Source: QQVM01 sp964544885
GTDB taxonomy: Bacteria; Bacteroidota; Bacteroidia; AKYH767-A; 2013-40CM-41-45
DNA: 64,000 bases
Direction: 5' to 3'
Assembly: GCA_964544885.1 (NCBI GenBank)
Contig: CAZJDX010000003.1
Location: 124,001 to 188,000, forward strand
The notes below the pieces were generated by a model. The model was not told the origin of the DNA. It saw nothing but the letters and a program-made list of their open reading frames with translations, and made no database searches. Numbering within the stretch: position 1 is the first letter of the stretch; every line of letters starts with the position of its first letter. This document shows, one piece after another, positions 17,521-25,925 of the stretch. The position numbers and the translations under genes are program-made.

Positions 17521-17546
17521 AAGTTGATTTTACAGATTCGGATGCG

Positions 17547-20288
17547 ATGGAGAAATTTTCATTTTTAGGCAACCTGTCAATTGAGCAGACGGAGGCATTA
17601 TACCAGAAGTACTTGAGTAATCCGGAATCAGTTGAAGAAAGCTGGAAAACTTTTTTCAGCGGGTTTGAATTTGCCAGAACAAATTTTGAAACGGATTCCG
17701 CAGGACAAGCCGGAACGGTTCCTGAAACTTTTCAAAAGGAATTCAACGTTATAAACCTGATCAACGGATACAGGACGCGTGGCCACCTTTTCACCCGCAC
17801 CAATCCGGTACGTGAACGGCGGAAATACAGCCCTACACTTGCCCTGCAAAATTTCGATTTGAACGAAACAGACCTGAGTACTGTTTTTCAGGCCGGCTCA
17901 CTGATCGGTATAGGTCCATCCAGACTTGATGCCATCATCAGCCATCTGGAGGAAACGTATTGCGCATCCATCGGTGCAGAGTACAAGTATATCCGTAGTC
18001 CGGAAGTCGTGAGCTGGCTTGAACAAAAGATGGAGAGCAGGCGGAACCGTGCGGATTTTTCCATAGAGAAGAAAAGAAGGATCCTGGAAAAACTGAATGA
18101 AGCCGTTGCATTCGAGAATTTTCTGCATACGAAGTTTGTCGGCCAGAAGCGTTTTTCACTCGAGGGATGCGAAACACTCATTCCAGCGCTGGATGCCGTG
18201 ATCGAAAGCGGAGCAGGACTTGGCATTAAGGAATTTGTGATCGGTATGGCACACCGTGGCCGTCTCAATGTACTCGCCAATATCATGGGTAAGACCTATG
18301 AGGAGATCTTCGAGGAATTTGAGGGATTGGAATACGAAGACACGGAAACGGCAGGCGATGTGAAATATCACCTTGGTTTTTCAAGTGATGTAATCACTTT
18401 ATCAGGGAATAAAGTGCACCTCAGCGTAGCACCCAACCCTTCGCATCTCGAGGCGGTTGATCCGGTTGTACAGGGAATCGTCAGGTCCAAGATCGACAGT
18501 ACGGAAGGCGGTACCGAAGACATGATCGCTCCGATCCTGATACACGGAGATGCTGCTATCGCTGCCCAGGGTGTTGTGTATGAAGTGATACAAATGTCAT
18601 TACTCCGTGCTTACCGCACCGGTGGTACGATACACCTGGTCACTAATAATCAGATCGGATTCACCACTAATTATACTGATGGAAGATCCAGTACATACTG
18701 CACGGATGTGGCTAAGGTTACCCTGTCGCCGGTATTTCATGTGAATGCTGACGACGTCGAAGCCCTTGTTTACACCATAGAACTCGCGATGGAGTTCCGG
18801 CAAAAATTCCACCGGGATGTTTTTATTGACATATTGGGTTACCGTAAATACGGACACAATGAAGGCGATGAACCACGCTTTACCCAGCCTTTGTTGTATA
18901 AAGCCATAGCCCAACATGCCAATCCGAGGGAAATTTACAATGATAAGCTTCTGGCACAAGGCGAGGTTGAAGCGGAACTGGCGCGTGAGATGGAAAAATC
19001 CTTTAAGGCCATGTTGCAGCGAAGCCTGGATACTGCAAGACAGGCGAAGAAAAAGAGGTCTGTCGAGTACCTTGAAGGAAGCTGGAAAGGATTGAGAAGG
19101 GCTTCTCAGATAGATTTCCTGAATTCTCCGGATACCTCCGTGAGCAGAAAATTACTTGACACTATTGCCACTCGTATAAGTACCCTGCCGGCCGACAAAA
19201 CATTTTTCAGCAAGAGTGTCAGGTTGTTTGAAGAACGTCTGAAAGCTGTCAGAGCAGGAAAGGCTGACTGGGCCATGGCGGAACTCCTGGCTTACGGTAC
19301 GCTTCTGAAGGAAGGTTATCCTGTTCGTTTCAGCGGACAGGATGTTGAACGCGGTACCTTTTCACACAGACATGCCGTTGTGAGGGTTGAAGATTCAGAA
19401 GAGCAGTACACTCCATTAAACCACATTGATACAAAGCAGGCGGATTTTCATATTTTCAATTCACATCTTTCTGAATATGCTGTGTTGGGCTTTGAATATG
19501 GCTATGCGCTTTCATCTCCAAACTCTCTTGTATTGTGGGAAGCGCAATTCGGAGATTTTATGAATGGAGCGCAGATCATAATCGATCAGTATCTGTGCAG
19601 CGCGGAAGATAAATGGAACAGGATGAACGGTTTGGTTTTACTGCTTCCTCACGGATACGAAGGACAAGGTGCGGAACATTCCAGCGCACGGATTGAAAGG
19701 TTCCTGAGCAGTTGCGGAGAGTTGAACATTCAGGTCGTGAATTGCAGTACTCCGGCTAATTTCTTTCATGTTATACGAAGGCAAATGCACAGGCCGTTCC
19801 GCAAGCCACTGGTGGTCTTTACGCCAAAGAGCCTGTTGCGACACCCCAGATGCATTTCCGGATTTGATGAGCTTGCTTCAGGCGGGTTCAGGGAGGTGAT
19901 TGACGATGTGACGGCCAACGCTTCAAAGGTGAACAGAGTGGTACTATGCAGTGGAAAGGTGTATTATGAATTGCTTGAACAGAAGGAAAAGGATCAGACG
20001 AATGACATAGCGCTGGTGCGACTTGAGCAATTGTATCCTTTTCCTGAGCAGCAGATCAATGGTCTGAGATTAAAGTATAAGAATTGCAAGGAATGGATCT
20101 GGTTGCAGGAAGAACCGGAAAATATGGGTGCATGGTCATATATTCACCGGGTATGCAATGAAATTAATTTCAGACTGATCAGTCGCACTGAGAGCGCGAG
20201 TCCGGCGACAGGTTCCCACAAGACGCATGAAAAGGAGCAGCGCGAACTCATCGCCAAAGTTTTTGAACGAAGCCTGGTTGCCGGATAA
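17547..20288 (+). CDS. sucA: 2-oxoglutarate dehydrogenase E1 component
   Basis: Thiamine-diphosphate decarboxylase of the 2-oxoglutarate dehydrogenase complex in the TCA cycle, 913 residues, cytoplasmic. The N-terminal E2-binding region starts FLGNLSIEQTEALYQKYL. IGMAHRGRLNVLANIMGK is the strongly conserved 2-oxo acid segment. The HGDAAIAAQGVVYE and NNQIGFTTNYTDGRS block holds the ThDP/Mg site. The transketolase-like pyrimidine domain contains LPHGYEGQGAEHSSAR. The start is set by the promoter and by homology of the MEKFSF N-terminus. sucB follows after 25 bp. No E3 gene is in the window. Confidence 0.95.
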   Translation: MEKFSFLGNLSIEQTEALYQKYLSNPESVEESWKTFFSGFEFARTNFETDSAGQAGTVPETFQKEFNVINLINGYRTRGHLFTRTNPVRERRKYSPTLALQNFDLNETDLSTVFQAGSLIGIGPSRLDAIISHLEETYCASIGAEYKYIRSPEVVSWLEQKMESRRNRADFSIEKKRRILEKLNEAVAFENFLHTKFVGQKRFSLEGCETLIPALDAVIESGAGLGIKEFVIGMAHRGRLNVLANIMGKTYEEIFEEFEGLEYEDTETAGDVKYHLGFSSDVITLSGNKVHLSVAPNPSHLEAVDPVVQGIVRSKIDSTEGGTEDMIAPILIHGDAAIAAQGVVYEVIQMSLLRAYRTGGTIHLVTNNQIGFTTNYTDGRSSTYCTDVAKVTLSPVFHVNADDVEALVYTIELAMEFRQKFHRDVFIDILGYRKYGHNEGDEPRFTQPLLYKAIAQHANPREIYNDKLLAQGEVEAELAREMEKSFKAMLQRSLDTARQAKKKRSVEYLEGSWKGLRRASQIDFLNSPDTSVSRKLLDTIATRISTLPADKTFFSKSVRLFEERLKAVRAGKADWAMAELLAYGTLLKEGYPVRFSGQDVERGTFSHRHAVVRVEDSEEQYTPLNHIDTKQADFHIFNSHLSEYAVLGFEYGYALSSPNSLVLWEAQFGDFMNGAQIIIDQYLCSAEDKWNRMNGLVLLLPHGYEGQGAEHSSARIERFLSSCGELNIQVVNCSTPANFFHVIRRQMHRPFRKPLVVFTPKSLLRHPRCISGFDELASGGFREVIDDVTANASKVNRVVLCSGKVYYELLEQKEKDQTNDIALVRLEQLYPFPEQQINGLRLKYKNCKEWIWLQEEPENMGAWSYIHRVCNEINFRLISRTESASPATGSHKTHEKEQRELIAKVFERSLVAG

Positions 20289-20313
20289 TATTTAAATCAC
20301 AAACCAAGAAACC

Positions 20314-21585
20314 ATGTCAACTATAGAAATGAAAATACCCTCGCCCGGAGAATCTGTTACAGAGGTTCAGATCGCGCGCTGGCTGAAGAAAGATGGTGAT
20401 TTTGTGGAAAAGGATGAGGAGATCTGCGAAATCGATTCCGACAAGGCAACCCTGACCCTTAATGCCGAAGCGGATGGGAAGCTGAGTATCCTGGTGAGGG
20501 AAGGAGAAACCATTCCGGTGGGAACGGTCGTTTGTTCGATAGATACAAGTATAAAAGGCAAGGCAGGTGCAGAAACCAAAGCCAGGGAATCCGTCAGTTC
20601 CGGTAAAGGAAGCAGCAAGCAGGAAAAAGAAGTTGCTGTCAGTCCTCCTGCTGCCAGCCCGGCGGGAAATGAGAAAAACGGTGTCGCATACGCAAAGGGA
20701 GTACCTTCAGTATCTGCCGCCAAGATCATGCGTGAACAGGGAATCAGCGCCAAGCAGGTGAGTCCATCCGGAAAGGATGGCCGGATTACCAAGGCCGATG
20801 TCTTGAGCGCCGTATCGGGTAAAGTGCCATCGCTACAGAAAAGTTGGGGAGCCGGACGGAATGAACGGAAGGAAAAGATGAGCATGCTCCGTCGTAAAGT
20901 TTCCGAGAGGCTGGTCGCGGTAAAGCAGGAAACCGCCATGCTCACCACTTTCAATGAGGTGGATATGAGTGCCATCATGAACATCAGGAAAGTATACAAG
21001 GATTCCTTCAAAGAAACATACGGAGTGGGACTTGGTTTCATGTCATTTTTCACCAAAGCAGTTTGTGAAGCACTCCAGGCTTTCCCGGCGGTCAACGCGA
21101 GGATCGACGGGCAGGAGATAGTTTATCATGAATACTGTGATGTAGGGATCGCTGTAAGCGCCCCAAAAGGACTTATGGTGCCAGTTATACGGAATGCTGA
21201 ATCGTTGAGTATGGCTGAAATTGAAGCGGAGGTCATTGATCTGGCAGCAAAAGCGAGAGACGGCAAACTAAGCATTGAAGAAATGAGTGGCGGAACTTTT
21301 ACCATTACCAACGGTGGCGTATTCGGTTCCATGCTTTCCACACCGATCATAAATCCTCCTCAGAGCGCAATTCTTGGTATGCATAACATTGTGGAGCGGC
21401 CAGTGGCAGTCAACGGGGAGGTTCAGATACGTCCGGTGATGTATGTGGCCCTTTCATATGACCACAGAATCATTGACGGATGCGAATCGGTTGGATTTCT
21501 TGTAAAAGTAAAGCAGATGCTGGAAGAGCCGGTGAAGATGCTTTTTAGTGGCAATGATCCGGTGAAAGCCATGCTGGGTTTATGA
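20314..21585 (+). CDS. sucB: 2-oxoglutarate dehydrogenase E2, dihydrolipoyl succinyltransferase
   Basis: Core acyltransferase of the 2-oxoglutarate dehydrogenase complex, 423 residues. Residues 1-80 are a lipoyl domain with the lipoylated Lys44 in EIDSDKATLTL. A flexible Ser/Ala/Lys-rich linker follows. A peripheral subunit-binding domain lies at about 130-170 (VSAAKIMREQGISAKQV). The catalytic domain runs to the end with the HRIIDG active-site histidine motif. It forms an operon with sucA. The lipoyl sequence and the partner E1 favour the succinyl rather than acetyl transferase. Confidence 0.95.
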   Translation: MSTIEMKIPSPGESVTEVQIARWLKKDGDFVEKDEEICEIDSDKATLTLNAEADGKLSILVREGETIPVGTVVCSIDTSIKGKAGAETKARESVSSGKGSSKQEKEVAVSPPAASPAGNEKNGVAYAKGVPSVSAAKIMREQGISAKQVSPSGKDGRITKADVLSAVSGKVPSLQKSWGAGRNERKEKMSMLRRKVSERLVAVKQETAMLTTFNEVDMSAIMNIRKVYKDSFKETYGVGLGFMSFFTKAVCEALQAFPAVNARIDGQEIVYHEYCDVGIAVSAPKGLMVPVIRNAESLSMAEIEAEVIDLAAKARDGKLSIEEMSGGTFTITNGGVFGSMLSTPIINPPQSAILGMHNIVERPVAVNGEVQIRPVMYVALSYDHRIIDGCESVGFLVKVKQMLEEPVKMLFSGNDPVKAMLGL

Positions 21586-21606
21586 GGTGAATTTAACCGG
21601 AACCAA

Positions 21607-22176
21607 TTGAGAAAGCCGGACCAGAACTTTGTAAGAATTTTTGTTGCCTTTCCGATTCCTGCCCTGATCAGCGATCGCATACGGGAATTCATCACTTCTT
21701 ATTCAAACTGCGAAGGAGTACGATGGACAAGAACCGGCAACCTTCACATTACGATATTTTTTATAGGGGAAGTAAGATCAGAAGATCTTTTGAAGGTTAG
21801 GGAACGCATCAGCCCTTTGATTCAACATATTGATCCCATAGAACTCCGTTTTGAAAAGGTGACTTTTCGAGGTGACAATAAATCTCCGTCCATGATTTGG
21901 GTTCAATTCCGTAAAAATGATCGTTTCAGTTCAATGAGCCGAAAAATAAAGGACCTTGTTTCCGGTTTCATGACTAAAAGCGCATCCCATCCGGATCCCA
22001 TTCCTCATATTACCATTGCCAGGATGAAGCGAAAAGCGGACATCAGCGCCATCAATCCTGAAAAACTCAGCATACCGGAAAGCATACTGCTTGACAGGAT
22101 TGAGTTGTGGCAAAGTTTGCAATCTGCTGAAGGAGTCCTTTACAGAATGGTTGAACAGGGATGTCAGGACCGTTAG
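21607..22176 (+). CDS. thpR: RNA 2',3'-cyclic phosphodiesterase
   Basis: 2H phosphoesterase of the LigT/ThpR family, 189 residues, acting on 2',3'-cyclic phosphate RNA ends. Both HxTx catalytic motifs are intact: NLHITIFF near residue 45 and PHITIARM near residue 135. The FVAFPIP opening (residues 11-17) is typical. The only plausible start is a TTG at 21607, since no ATG lies before the conserved N-terminal strand. It follows sucB after 21 bp and may be read from the same transcript. Confidence 0.87.
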   Translation: MRKPDQNFVRIFVAFPIPALISDRIREFITSYSNCEGVRWTRTGNLHITIFFIGEVRSEDLLKVRERISPLIQHIDPIELRFEKVTFRGDNKSPSMIWVQFRKNDRFSSMSRKIKDLVSGFMTKSASHPDPIPHITIARMKRKADISAINPEKLSIPESILLDRIELWQSLQSAEGVLYRMVEQGCQDR

Positions 22177-22248
22177 CATGCTCAACCCTTACAGGTAATG
22201 GAAACAATTTTAAAAAGTATTAAATTATTCGAGGTTGAAGGTATATAA

Positions 22249-22824
22249 TCATCCTCCTTCAGCTACCACTTCCTGTACTTCCGGGACCATCTGTTTCAGG
22301 AGGTTTTCGATACCGGACTTAAGAGTCAGGGTGGAGGAAGGGCAGCCACTGCAGGATCCTTTCATTACAACAGTAACCACTCCATTTTCAAAAGACTTGA
22401 AATGAATGGCTCCACCATCCTGTTCAACGGCGGGTTTTACATATTCATCGAGCGTTTCGATGATCTTTGATTCAATGGCGGATGAACTGCGTGTTCTTTC
22501 AATTTTCGAATCCGCACTTTGTTCAAGCGGTCCGGTAAATACCTTTTCTTCCTGCTGGAAAAAGTTTTTAATGTATTCACGAAAGACCGGTATGAGTTCA
22601 TACCAATCAGTATCCGAATTTTTAGTGAGTGTAATAAAGTTAGAAGTAATAAAAACCGAGCTTATTCCTGAAAAAGCGAAGAGCCCTTGGGCCAGGGGTG
22701 AATTGCCGGCCTGGGAAGGATGTGTGTACTCAACACTGCCTTCCTGCATGATGTAATTATTGAGTACAAATTTCATCGAAGCCGGATTTGGCGTAGCTTC
22801 TGCGTAGACGGTTACCAGTTTCAT
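22249..22824 (-). CDS. NifU family Fe-S biogenesis protein
   Basis: Iron-sulfur cluster carrier, 191 residues. The N-terminal Nfu_N (Scaffold_Nfu/NifU N) domain covers about 1-90 (YAEATPNPASMKFVLN). The C-terminal NifU-like domain carries CSGC (in KGSCSGCPSSTLTL), the cluster-binding cysteine pair. The start is the ATG at 22824; the longer frame begins with a TTG. A -7 box TATCTTTG lies 19 bases upstream. It diverges from nadB, whose product is an oxidase for the pathway that ends in an Fe-S quinolinate synthase, but a direct link is not shown. Confidence 0.9.
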   Translation of the reverse strand: MKLVTVYAEATPNPASMKFVLNNYIMQEGSVEYTHPSQAGNSPLAQGLFAFSGISSVFITSNFITLTKNSDTDWYELIPVFREYIKNFFQQEEKVFTGPLEQSADSKIERTRSSSAIESKIIETLDEYVKPAVEQDGGAIHFKSFENGVVTVVMKGSCSGCPSSTLTLKSGIENLLKQMVPEVQEVVAEGG

Positions 22825-22842
22825 TTCTATTTTCCTGACTGA

Positions 22843-22850
22843 CAAAGATA
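22843..22850 (-). promoter_or_regulatory. -7 box of NifU gene
   Basis: TATCTTTG on the minus strand, 19-26 bases upstream of the NifU start codon; no clear TTG at the expected distance. Confidence 0.45.
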
Positions 22851-22932
22851 AGAAATTTGCAGCCAGTCCTGAAGAAGAATATCCGCTTCATCTGATCAGC
22901 ATTATTTAGCGGTGGATTAATACTATTAAGCT

Positions 22933-22940
22933 TACTTTTG
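22933..22940 (+). promoter_or_regulatory. -7 box of nadB, nearly leaderless
   Basis: TACTTTTG ends six bases before the nadB ATG, so transcription from this box would begin at or next to the start codon. No TTG stands at the usual spacing upstream, so the call is tentative. Confidence 0.4.
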
Positions 22941-22946
22941 TGTTGT

Positions 22947-24518
22947 ATGAAGATGGAAACTGATTTTCTGGTTATTGGAAGTGGAATCGCCGGGCTTACC
23001 TTTGCATTGAAAGTGGCGGATAAAGGCACCGTTACCGTCATCACCAAGGCGAATGAAGAAGAGTCCAATACCAAGTATGCGCAAGGCGGAATCGCGGGAG
23101 TGTTGCATGGACCGGATACTTTTGAAAGTCATATACAGGATACGATCGAATGCGGGGCCGGATTGTGCGATGAAAAAGTGGTCAGAATGGTTGTTACGGA
23201 AGGGGCGGACAGGATCAGAGAGATTATAGATTGGGGAACACGTTTCGACAAGACGCTCAGCGGGGAGTACGACCTCGCCCACGAAGGTGGGCACAGTGAA
23301 CACCGGGTTTTACACTATAAGGATTCTACCGGGAATGAAATTGAACGGGCCCTGCTCTCCAGAGTACATCAGCACCCGAACATTAAAATATACACACATT
23401 ATTTTGCGGTAGACCTCATCACCCAGCATCACCTGGGATCGGAAGTTAAAAGAGGTACACCGGGGATCGAATGTTACGGTGCCTATGTTCTGGATATTAA
23501 TTCGGATGAGATCAAACCTGTACTTGCCCGTATAACACTGCTTGCAAGCGGAGGCGCCGGAAATGTGTACAAGGCTACGACCAATCCTGTTATCGCAACC
23601 GGTGATGGGATTGCCATGGCTTACCGCGCCAAGGCAATGGTGAGGGATATGGAGTTCATTCAGTTTCATCCGACTGCATTGTATAATCCCGGTGAGCGGC
23701 CTTCCTTCCTTATCTCAGAAGCGGTCCGCGGTGCCGGAGCCATTCTGAAGACAAAGGACGGTAAGGAGTTCATGCAAAAGTATGATGAACGATTGTCGCT
23801 CGCTCCCAGAGATATCGTTGCCAGAGCCATAGATCACGAGATGAAACTGAGAGGAGATGAACATGTATTTCTGGATTGCAGACACATTCCATTGAACAGC
23901 TTTATCGAGCACTTCCCAACCATATACGCGAAATGTCTGAGCGCCGGAATTGATGTAAAGGATAAAATGATACCTGTTGTTCCCGCGGCGCATTATGTTT
24001 GCGGAGGAATAGCGGTTGATGAATGGGGGAGAAGTACGATAAAAAACCTATATGCTGCAGGTGAGTGCGCAAGAACCGGTTTGCATGGGGCGAACAGACT
24101 TGCCTCCAATTCACTTCTTGAGGCATTGGTTTACGCGCACAGGTCTTCGGTCGATGCGCTCCGATGTCTTTCTCAGATCACCTTCAACAGGGCAGTTCCG
24201 GAATGGAATGCGGAAGGAACCAGTCAGCCGAATGAGCTGATCCTCATCACACATAACCTGCAGGAATTGCAGGAAGTAATGAGTACATATGTCGGCATTG
24301 TACGCTCAGACCAGCGACTTAAGAGGGCGCTGGACCGACTGAGGATCATCTATGGAGAGACTGAAGCATTGTACAGCCGGACAGTACTTTCATCGAAACT
24401 TTGTGAATTGAGAAATCTGATAACCATTGGATACCTTATTGTAAAGTTTTCCATGGCAAGAAAGCAAAGCGTAGGACTGCATTACTCTACAGATTATCCG
24501 CCTGCATATTCAGTTTAA
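22947..24518 (+). CDS. nadB: L-aspartate oxidase
   Basis: Flavoprotein oxidising L-aspartate to iminoaspartate in de novo NAD synthesis, 523 residues. The FAD-binding motif DFLVIGSGIAGLTFALKVA starts the protein. The succinate-dehydrogenase/aspartate-oxidase family signature is seen in GGHSEHRVLHYKDSTGNEIE, EFIQFHPTALY and YAAGECARTGLHGANRLASN. The ATG at 22947 is chosen over an upstream TTG. The glutamate in EFIQFHPT is the one that separates aspartate oxidase from related fumarate reductase flavoproteins. No nadA or nadC lies next to it. Confidence 0.93.
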   Translation: MKMETDFLVIGSGIAGLTFALKVADKGTVTVITKANEEESNTKYAQGGIAGVLHGPDTFESHIQDTIECGAGLCDEKVVRMVVTEGADRIREIIDWGTRFDKTLSGEYDLAHEGGHSEHRVLHYKDSTGNEIERALLSRVHQHPNIKIYTHYFAVDLITQHHLGSEVKRGTPGIECYGAYVLDINSDEIKPVLARITLLASGGAGNVYKATTNPVIATGDGIAMAYRAKAMVRDMEFIQFHPTALYNPGERPSFLISEAVRGAGAILKTKDGKEFMQKYDERLSLAPRDIVARAIDHEMKLRGDEHVFLDCRHIPLNSFIEHFPTIYAKCLSAGIDVKDKMIPVVPAAHYVCGGIAVDEWGRSTIKNLYAAGECARTGLHGANRLASNSLLEALVYAHRSSVDALRCLSQITFNRAVPEWNAEGTSQPNELILITHNLQELQEVMSTYVGIVRSDQRLKRALDRLRIIYGETEALYSRTVLSSKLCELRNLITIGYLIVKFSMARKQSVGLHYSTDYPPAYSV

Positions 24519-24551
24519 AGCGGAGTATATGGATCATGAAAATGTGTTGAA

Positions 24552-25547
24552 GTGAACGATCAGGTACGGAACAGTTTAGCCGAAAGGATATTTTGTATAA
24601 GTAATGAGCATGAATTCAGAAAGTCCGCGCTCGAAGTTTTCCACTATCAGGCGAAGCACAACAAGGTATATTCCCGCTATCTGGAACTGTTGAATACAGA
24701 TGTTTCAGTGATAAAGGATATGGAACGTATTCCTTTCCTTCCTGTCGAATTCTTCAAGAGCGAAAAGATTATGTGCGGAGAAAAGTACGCACAATGCGTA
24801 TTCACCAGCAGCGCTACCACCTCTGACCAGGTTTCACGACATCATATTGCCGATATCAGTCTCTATCAGAAGAGTTTCCGGACCTGCTTTGAACTGTTTT
24901 ACGGGAGTCCTGAAAGGTATTGTCTCCTTGCACTGTTACCTTCTTATCTTGAAAGAGAGGCTTCATCTCTTGTGTTCATGATGCATGATCTCATTGGTGA
25001 TACTGGTCATCCTTTGAGCGGTTTTTATCTTTATGATCATGAAAAGCTTTCAGCGACGTTGAGTCATTTAAAGGAGAGAGGTCAGACTACCCTCCTTGCC
25101 GGTGTTACTTTTGCCCTGCTTGATTTCGCTGCCAGTCATTCCTCACCCTTTCCTGAACTGATCATCATGGAGACCGGTGGAATGAAAGGAAGAAGGGAGG
25201 AACTTGTAAGGGAGGACGTGCATGACAGGCTCAAGAACGCTTTTGGTGTGGACAGGGTGCATTCTGAGTATGGTATGACAGAATTGCTTTCGCAGGCTTA
25301 TTCAAAAGGCGAAGGATTGTTTCGTTGCCCCCCCTGGATGTCGGTAATGATCAGGGAAAGTAATGATCCTTTCAGTATCGCTGATCCCGGAAAGACCGGC
25401 GGGATAAACATCATTGACCTGGCCAATCTTGATTCATGTTCGTTCATCGAAACCCAGGACATGGGAAAACGCTTTCCGGATGGGAGTTTTGAGGTGATGG
25501 GAAGATTTGACAACAGTGATATCCGTGGATGTAACCTGATGCTTTGA
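24552..25547 (+). CDS. LuxE/PaaK-family acyltransferase (acyl-protein synthetase-like)
   Basis: Adenylate-forming-type protein of 331 residues related to LuxE, the fatty-acyl-protein synthetase of bioluminescence systems. Typical segments are PFLPVEFFKSEKI near residue 60, FTSSATTSDQVSRHH as the nucleotide-binding Ser/Thr loop, IIMETGGMKGRREEL, VHSEYGMTELLSQAY and the C-terminal GRFDNSDIRGCNLML. No reductase (LuxC) or luciferase is nearby, so it is not a lux operon. Members in Bacteroidota are uncharacterised. The start is a GTG 33 bp after nadB. A small membrane protein gene follows. Acylation of a protein or a small molecule is inference. Confidence 0.75.
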   Translation: MNDQVRNSLAERIFCISNEHEFRKSALEVFHYQAKHNKVYSRYLELLNTDVSVIKDMERIPFLPVEFFKSEKIMCGEKYAQCVFTSSATTSDQVSRHHIADISLYQKSFRTCFELFYGSPERYCLLALLPSYLEREASSLVFMMHDLIGDTGHPLSGFYLYDHEKLSATLSHLKERGQTTLLAGVTFALLDFAASHSSPFPELIIMETGGMKGRREELVREDVHDRLKNAFGVDRVHSEYGMTELLSQAYSKGEGLFRCPPWMSVMIRESNDPFSIADPGKTGGINIIDLANLDSCSFIETQDMGKRFPDGSFEVMGRFDNSDIRGCNLML

Positions 25548-25616
25548 GGAAATTTATTGAATGAGTAACGATACTATTTATAACTTGCATCGATTCAAGA
25601 AATAAAGAATCTATCA

Positions 25617-25835
25617 ATGAACAGCAAACGCAGAATATTGATCATCTTTTTCAGTGTGTTAACAGGCAGCCTGATCTCCCTTTGGATCATGAAGAAGCGG
25701 CTGGGAACTCTGAAACCTGCGGATTATATGCAGCTTGGATTTAATTTTTTGTTTGCCGCCGCGGTGGTTGTCGGCATTGCCATCCTCCTTCAAAAAATGA
25801 ATGACAAAGAGAAAAATCGTCAGGATAATAAATGA
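25617..25835 (+). CDS. small two-helix membrane protein, hypothetical
   Basis: 72-residue protein with a basic N-terminus, two hydrophobic helices (about residues 7-24 and 42-60) and a charged, Lys/Asn/Asp-rich tail. It resembles the many small inner-membrane proteins of Bacteroidota, but I do not recognise the family. It lies 69 bp after the LuxE-like gene on the same strand and is convergent with tyrS. Codon use looks ordinary. Function unknown. Confidence 0.6.
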   Translation: MNSKRRILIIFFSVLTGSLISLWIMKKRLGTLKPADYMQLGFNFLFAAAVVVGIAILLQKMNDKEKNRQDNK

Positions 25836-25925
25836 TACATTCTGTGCTTTTGATCCGGGCAGGTGAAACTCAGTCAGAATACGAAGTAAGTTGAGAAGAG
25901 GGACAATCAGCAAAATTATGTTCAC

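Noticed and set aside
17490..17546. Longer sucA start at a TTG
   Set aside because: The TTG forms the -33 element of the promoter, and family members start at the MEKFSF ATG.
24552..25547. A bioluminescence (lux) operon
   Set aside because: Only a LuxE-like protein is present; luciferase and LuxC reductase are absent.
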